In this document: in pieces, positions 62,228 to 64,000 of the stretch | How the letters are laid out: the number at the start of each line of letters is the position of its first letter | Numbering within the stretch: position 1 is the stretch's first letter | NCBI RefSeq assembly: GCF_949628215.1 | Contig: NC_134276.1 | Coordinates: 65,082,733 to 65,146,732 of the forward strand | DNA length: 64,000 bases | Reading direction: 5' to 3' | Source of the DNA: Phalacrocorax aristotelis | Taxonomy: Eukaryota > Chordata > Aves > Suliformes > Phalacrocoracidae | Translations under genes and position numbers: made by a program | The notes under the pieces: model-generated | Databases searched by the model: none | The model's input: only the letters and a program-made list of their open reading frames with translations | What the model was told of the DNA's origin: nothing

Positions 62228-64000
62228 CTTCAAACAAAAACAAGCTGCTCAACAATGTCTAATCCGTGCGTCACGTTAATCCTGCTTAATACTCTACAAA
62301 CTCTGGGTAATATTTGGGGAGTTTTTAAATTTAGCAAAGAACATCCTGGCCTACTTCAAAGATACCCTCGCCTTGGGTAGCATCCCCTAGAAACGTCACC
62401 CACGCTCATTTCAAAGAAGAAAAACAAACACACATAAATGCGTAAGAGAAATAAACAAAAGATAAAATACGGGATCCCAGTCTAATGACATAATAAAAAC
62501 ATATAATATTACCAATCATATTACTGAAACAGGAATGCATTATGCAAGCACCAAACACACCACTCAAACAATTAAAGAGACATTCTGACTTTTAAATGGG
62601 GCTTTGGCCCCATTTACCAGCACAAATCAGAGCCCTGTGCAAGTACGCCCGACCCCCTGCTTCCAGCGAGGGCAGACTCTGCTGCAGAGGACTGTGGCAC
62701 GGCCAGCTAAGTCACGCAAGCCTTCCTCCCACGGACACAGAGCTATTAATATGAAGTCGGCTATCGCTCCGCCAGAGAAACAGAAAATCCCTTCTTTGAG
62801 ACATTGTTCGCTTTCTGCAGCATCATTATCTTAAAAGTGGCTCGCACTACAGACACGTCCCAAAGAGGTCTAAATTAAATTCCATTATGATTCTGCAGTG
62901 TACTGTCCTGACTGTCCTCCCTAAGATCTCTCAGACCCTTGCTGAAGGACAAATATGTTCCTATTTTGTTTAGGCTGTCAGGCAGACAGTCTCCAATCAT
63001 TAGCCTCTTGTCAACAGCGATGCTGGGGTAGATTACTAGTGCGTAGTGCTTGTAATGGCAGGTGCATGGCCCTGGGGCAGCCATCTGCCAGGAAGGAAGT
63101 GTTCTCCTCTAGGATGCTGAAGAGATTGACAAATAATGTAAACAAAACACTGAATCATTCCTAATCTATGGAATCAAGCTATTGCATTACTTTTCTGCAA
63201 TATAGATGCTACCAGCAGAGGTGGGGGCTTAGGTCTGGGGCTTGGGTTGGGTTTTTATTCTTAACTATTTCTGTGATTGACTTACTGAGCTAAAAGGCAC
63301 ACTGTAAAGTAACTTCTGTTTAACTGAGACAGACAAATCTGGATTTGAGAACAAACAAAAAAACCCACCCTAGTATTAACCGTGTTTATTTTGGGAAGTA
63401 TTTCCCCTCTGTTACCTTTTAATGTACCTCTTTACGAAGTGTACTGCCCTTTGCTGTGCACAAGAATTGCATTTTTTTTAATTACTATTTTTGATACACC
63501 TGTTCACAATTTTGGGACATCATCACTGATTAAAAAAACGGATAATAATTGTTTAAAAAAAATTTAAAGTGTAACACCCTGGGCAGTAACAGAACTCCAA
63601 GTATTGTCTTTGGTCCTTTAAATCTTCATCTGAAGGGATTTCTCATCATCAGACTGAACATCTTTTCTAAACAGTATTAGTTTAGAGGTCCATTTTTCAC
63701 CTCAGCTACCAAGCAGCAGCTCAACTCCATGCAAACATGCGCTCATTTACCAGACTAGTCGCTGCGATCATACCTATTCTTCAGGAAAGTTATTCATGAC
63801 TGTCTAACTGGCACCACACAGATTACACCTACTGCTGCCTTTCAGTGAGCCTCAGATATGTATTAGGACTTTAACACTCCATGAAGTGTATTTCTAGGTC
63901 AGCCACTGTAAGGATGCAATCCTTACATTGATTTCTCTGGTTTGGATCAGGCTTGGAATACCTAAGCCTTAAAAGCTTGCTTTAAATACAAATACAACCT
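62228..64000. other. Unique DNA to the window end
   Basis: No recognised gene. Bases 62600-62830 are richer in GC and CpG than the flanks. A minus-strand frame at 62875-63084 follows an acceptor-like ttccttcctggcag but has no donor or known motif, so it is not called. Confidence 0.4.

Noticed and set aside
62875..63084. Minus-strand frame following an acceptor-like ttccttcctggcag
   Set aside because: No donor, no polyadenylation signal and no recognised protein.
1..64000. Endogenous retrovirus, DNA transposon, tRNA, rRNA or snRNA genes
   Set aside because: I looked for LTR pairs, gag/pol motifs, tRNA box sequences and transposon terminal repeats and found none I could support by eye. Highly decayed copies could be missed.

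Overview
The window looks like non-coding DNA from a bird. It is AT-rich and most of it is unique sequence. The only repeat family I can recognise with confidence is the CR1 LINE. Its copies show the usual avian features: 3' ends in ATTCTATG-like octamers, 5' truncation, and an ORF2 carrying KSMGPD, VPQGS and A-D-D reverse-transcriptase blocks. CR1 covers only about 4% of the window, and there are no mammal-type SINEs. Crocodilians and turtles also carry CR1, so 'bird' is an inference. There is no operon, rRNA, tRNA, CRISPR array or phage-like content. Most open frames are 60-110 codons, which is what chance gives in this composition.

Layout. Bases 1-2854 are unique DNA with one possible plus-strand terminal exon near 395. 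A degraded plus-strand CR1 lies at 2855-3662 and a minus-strand CR1 3' end at 4125-4352. Bases 4353-30670 are mostly unique DNA. They hold a composite CR1 remnant (10362-10622), a degenerate 71-bp tandem repeat (about 12464-12870), a doubtful CR1 scrap (about 17478), a CR1 3' end (19544-19790), simple repeats and two G-rich motifs. The best-preserved repeat is a 1-kb minus-strand CR1 at 31031-32033, with 304 uninterrupted ORF2 codons. A short CR1 tail follows at 34680-34740. Bases 34741-42940 show nothing I can name.

Bases 42945-64000 may contain the 3' part of a minus-strand gene. A strong splice acceptor at 45386-45388, about 2.4 kb of exon-like sequence and an AATAAA signal (42965-42970) with a GT-rich downstream element look like a terminal exon with a long 3' UTR. 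Further minus-strand exon candidates lie at 48112-48359, 60112-60237 and 62058-62227. I could not identify the gene, and the reading phases I tested between candidates do not form a convincing chain, so these are hypotheses.

I found no previously undescribed biological system that I can defend. The more interesting items are a phase-symmetric exon candidate with a stop in every frame (60112-60237), the composite CR1 at 10.4 kb, the 71-bp repeat array and a compact four-tract G-quadruplex motif at 51920-51937.
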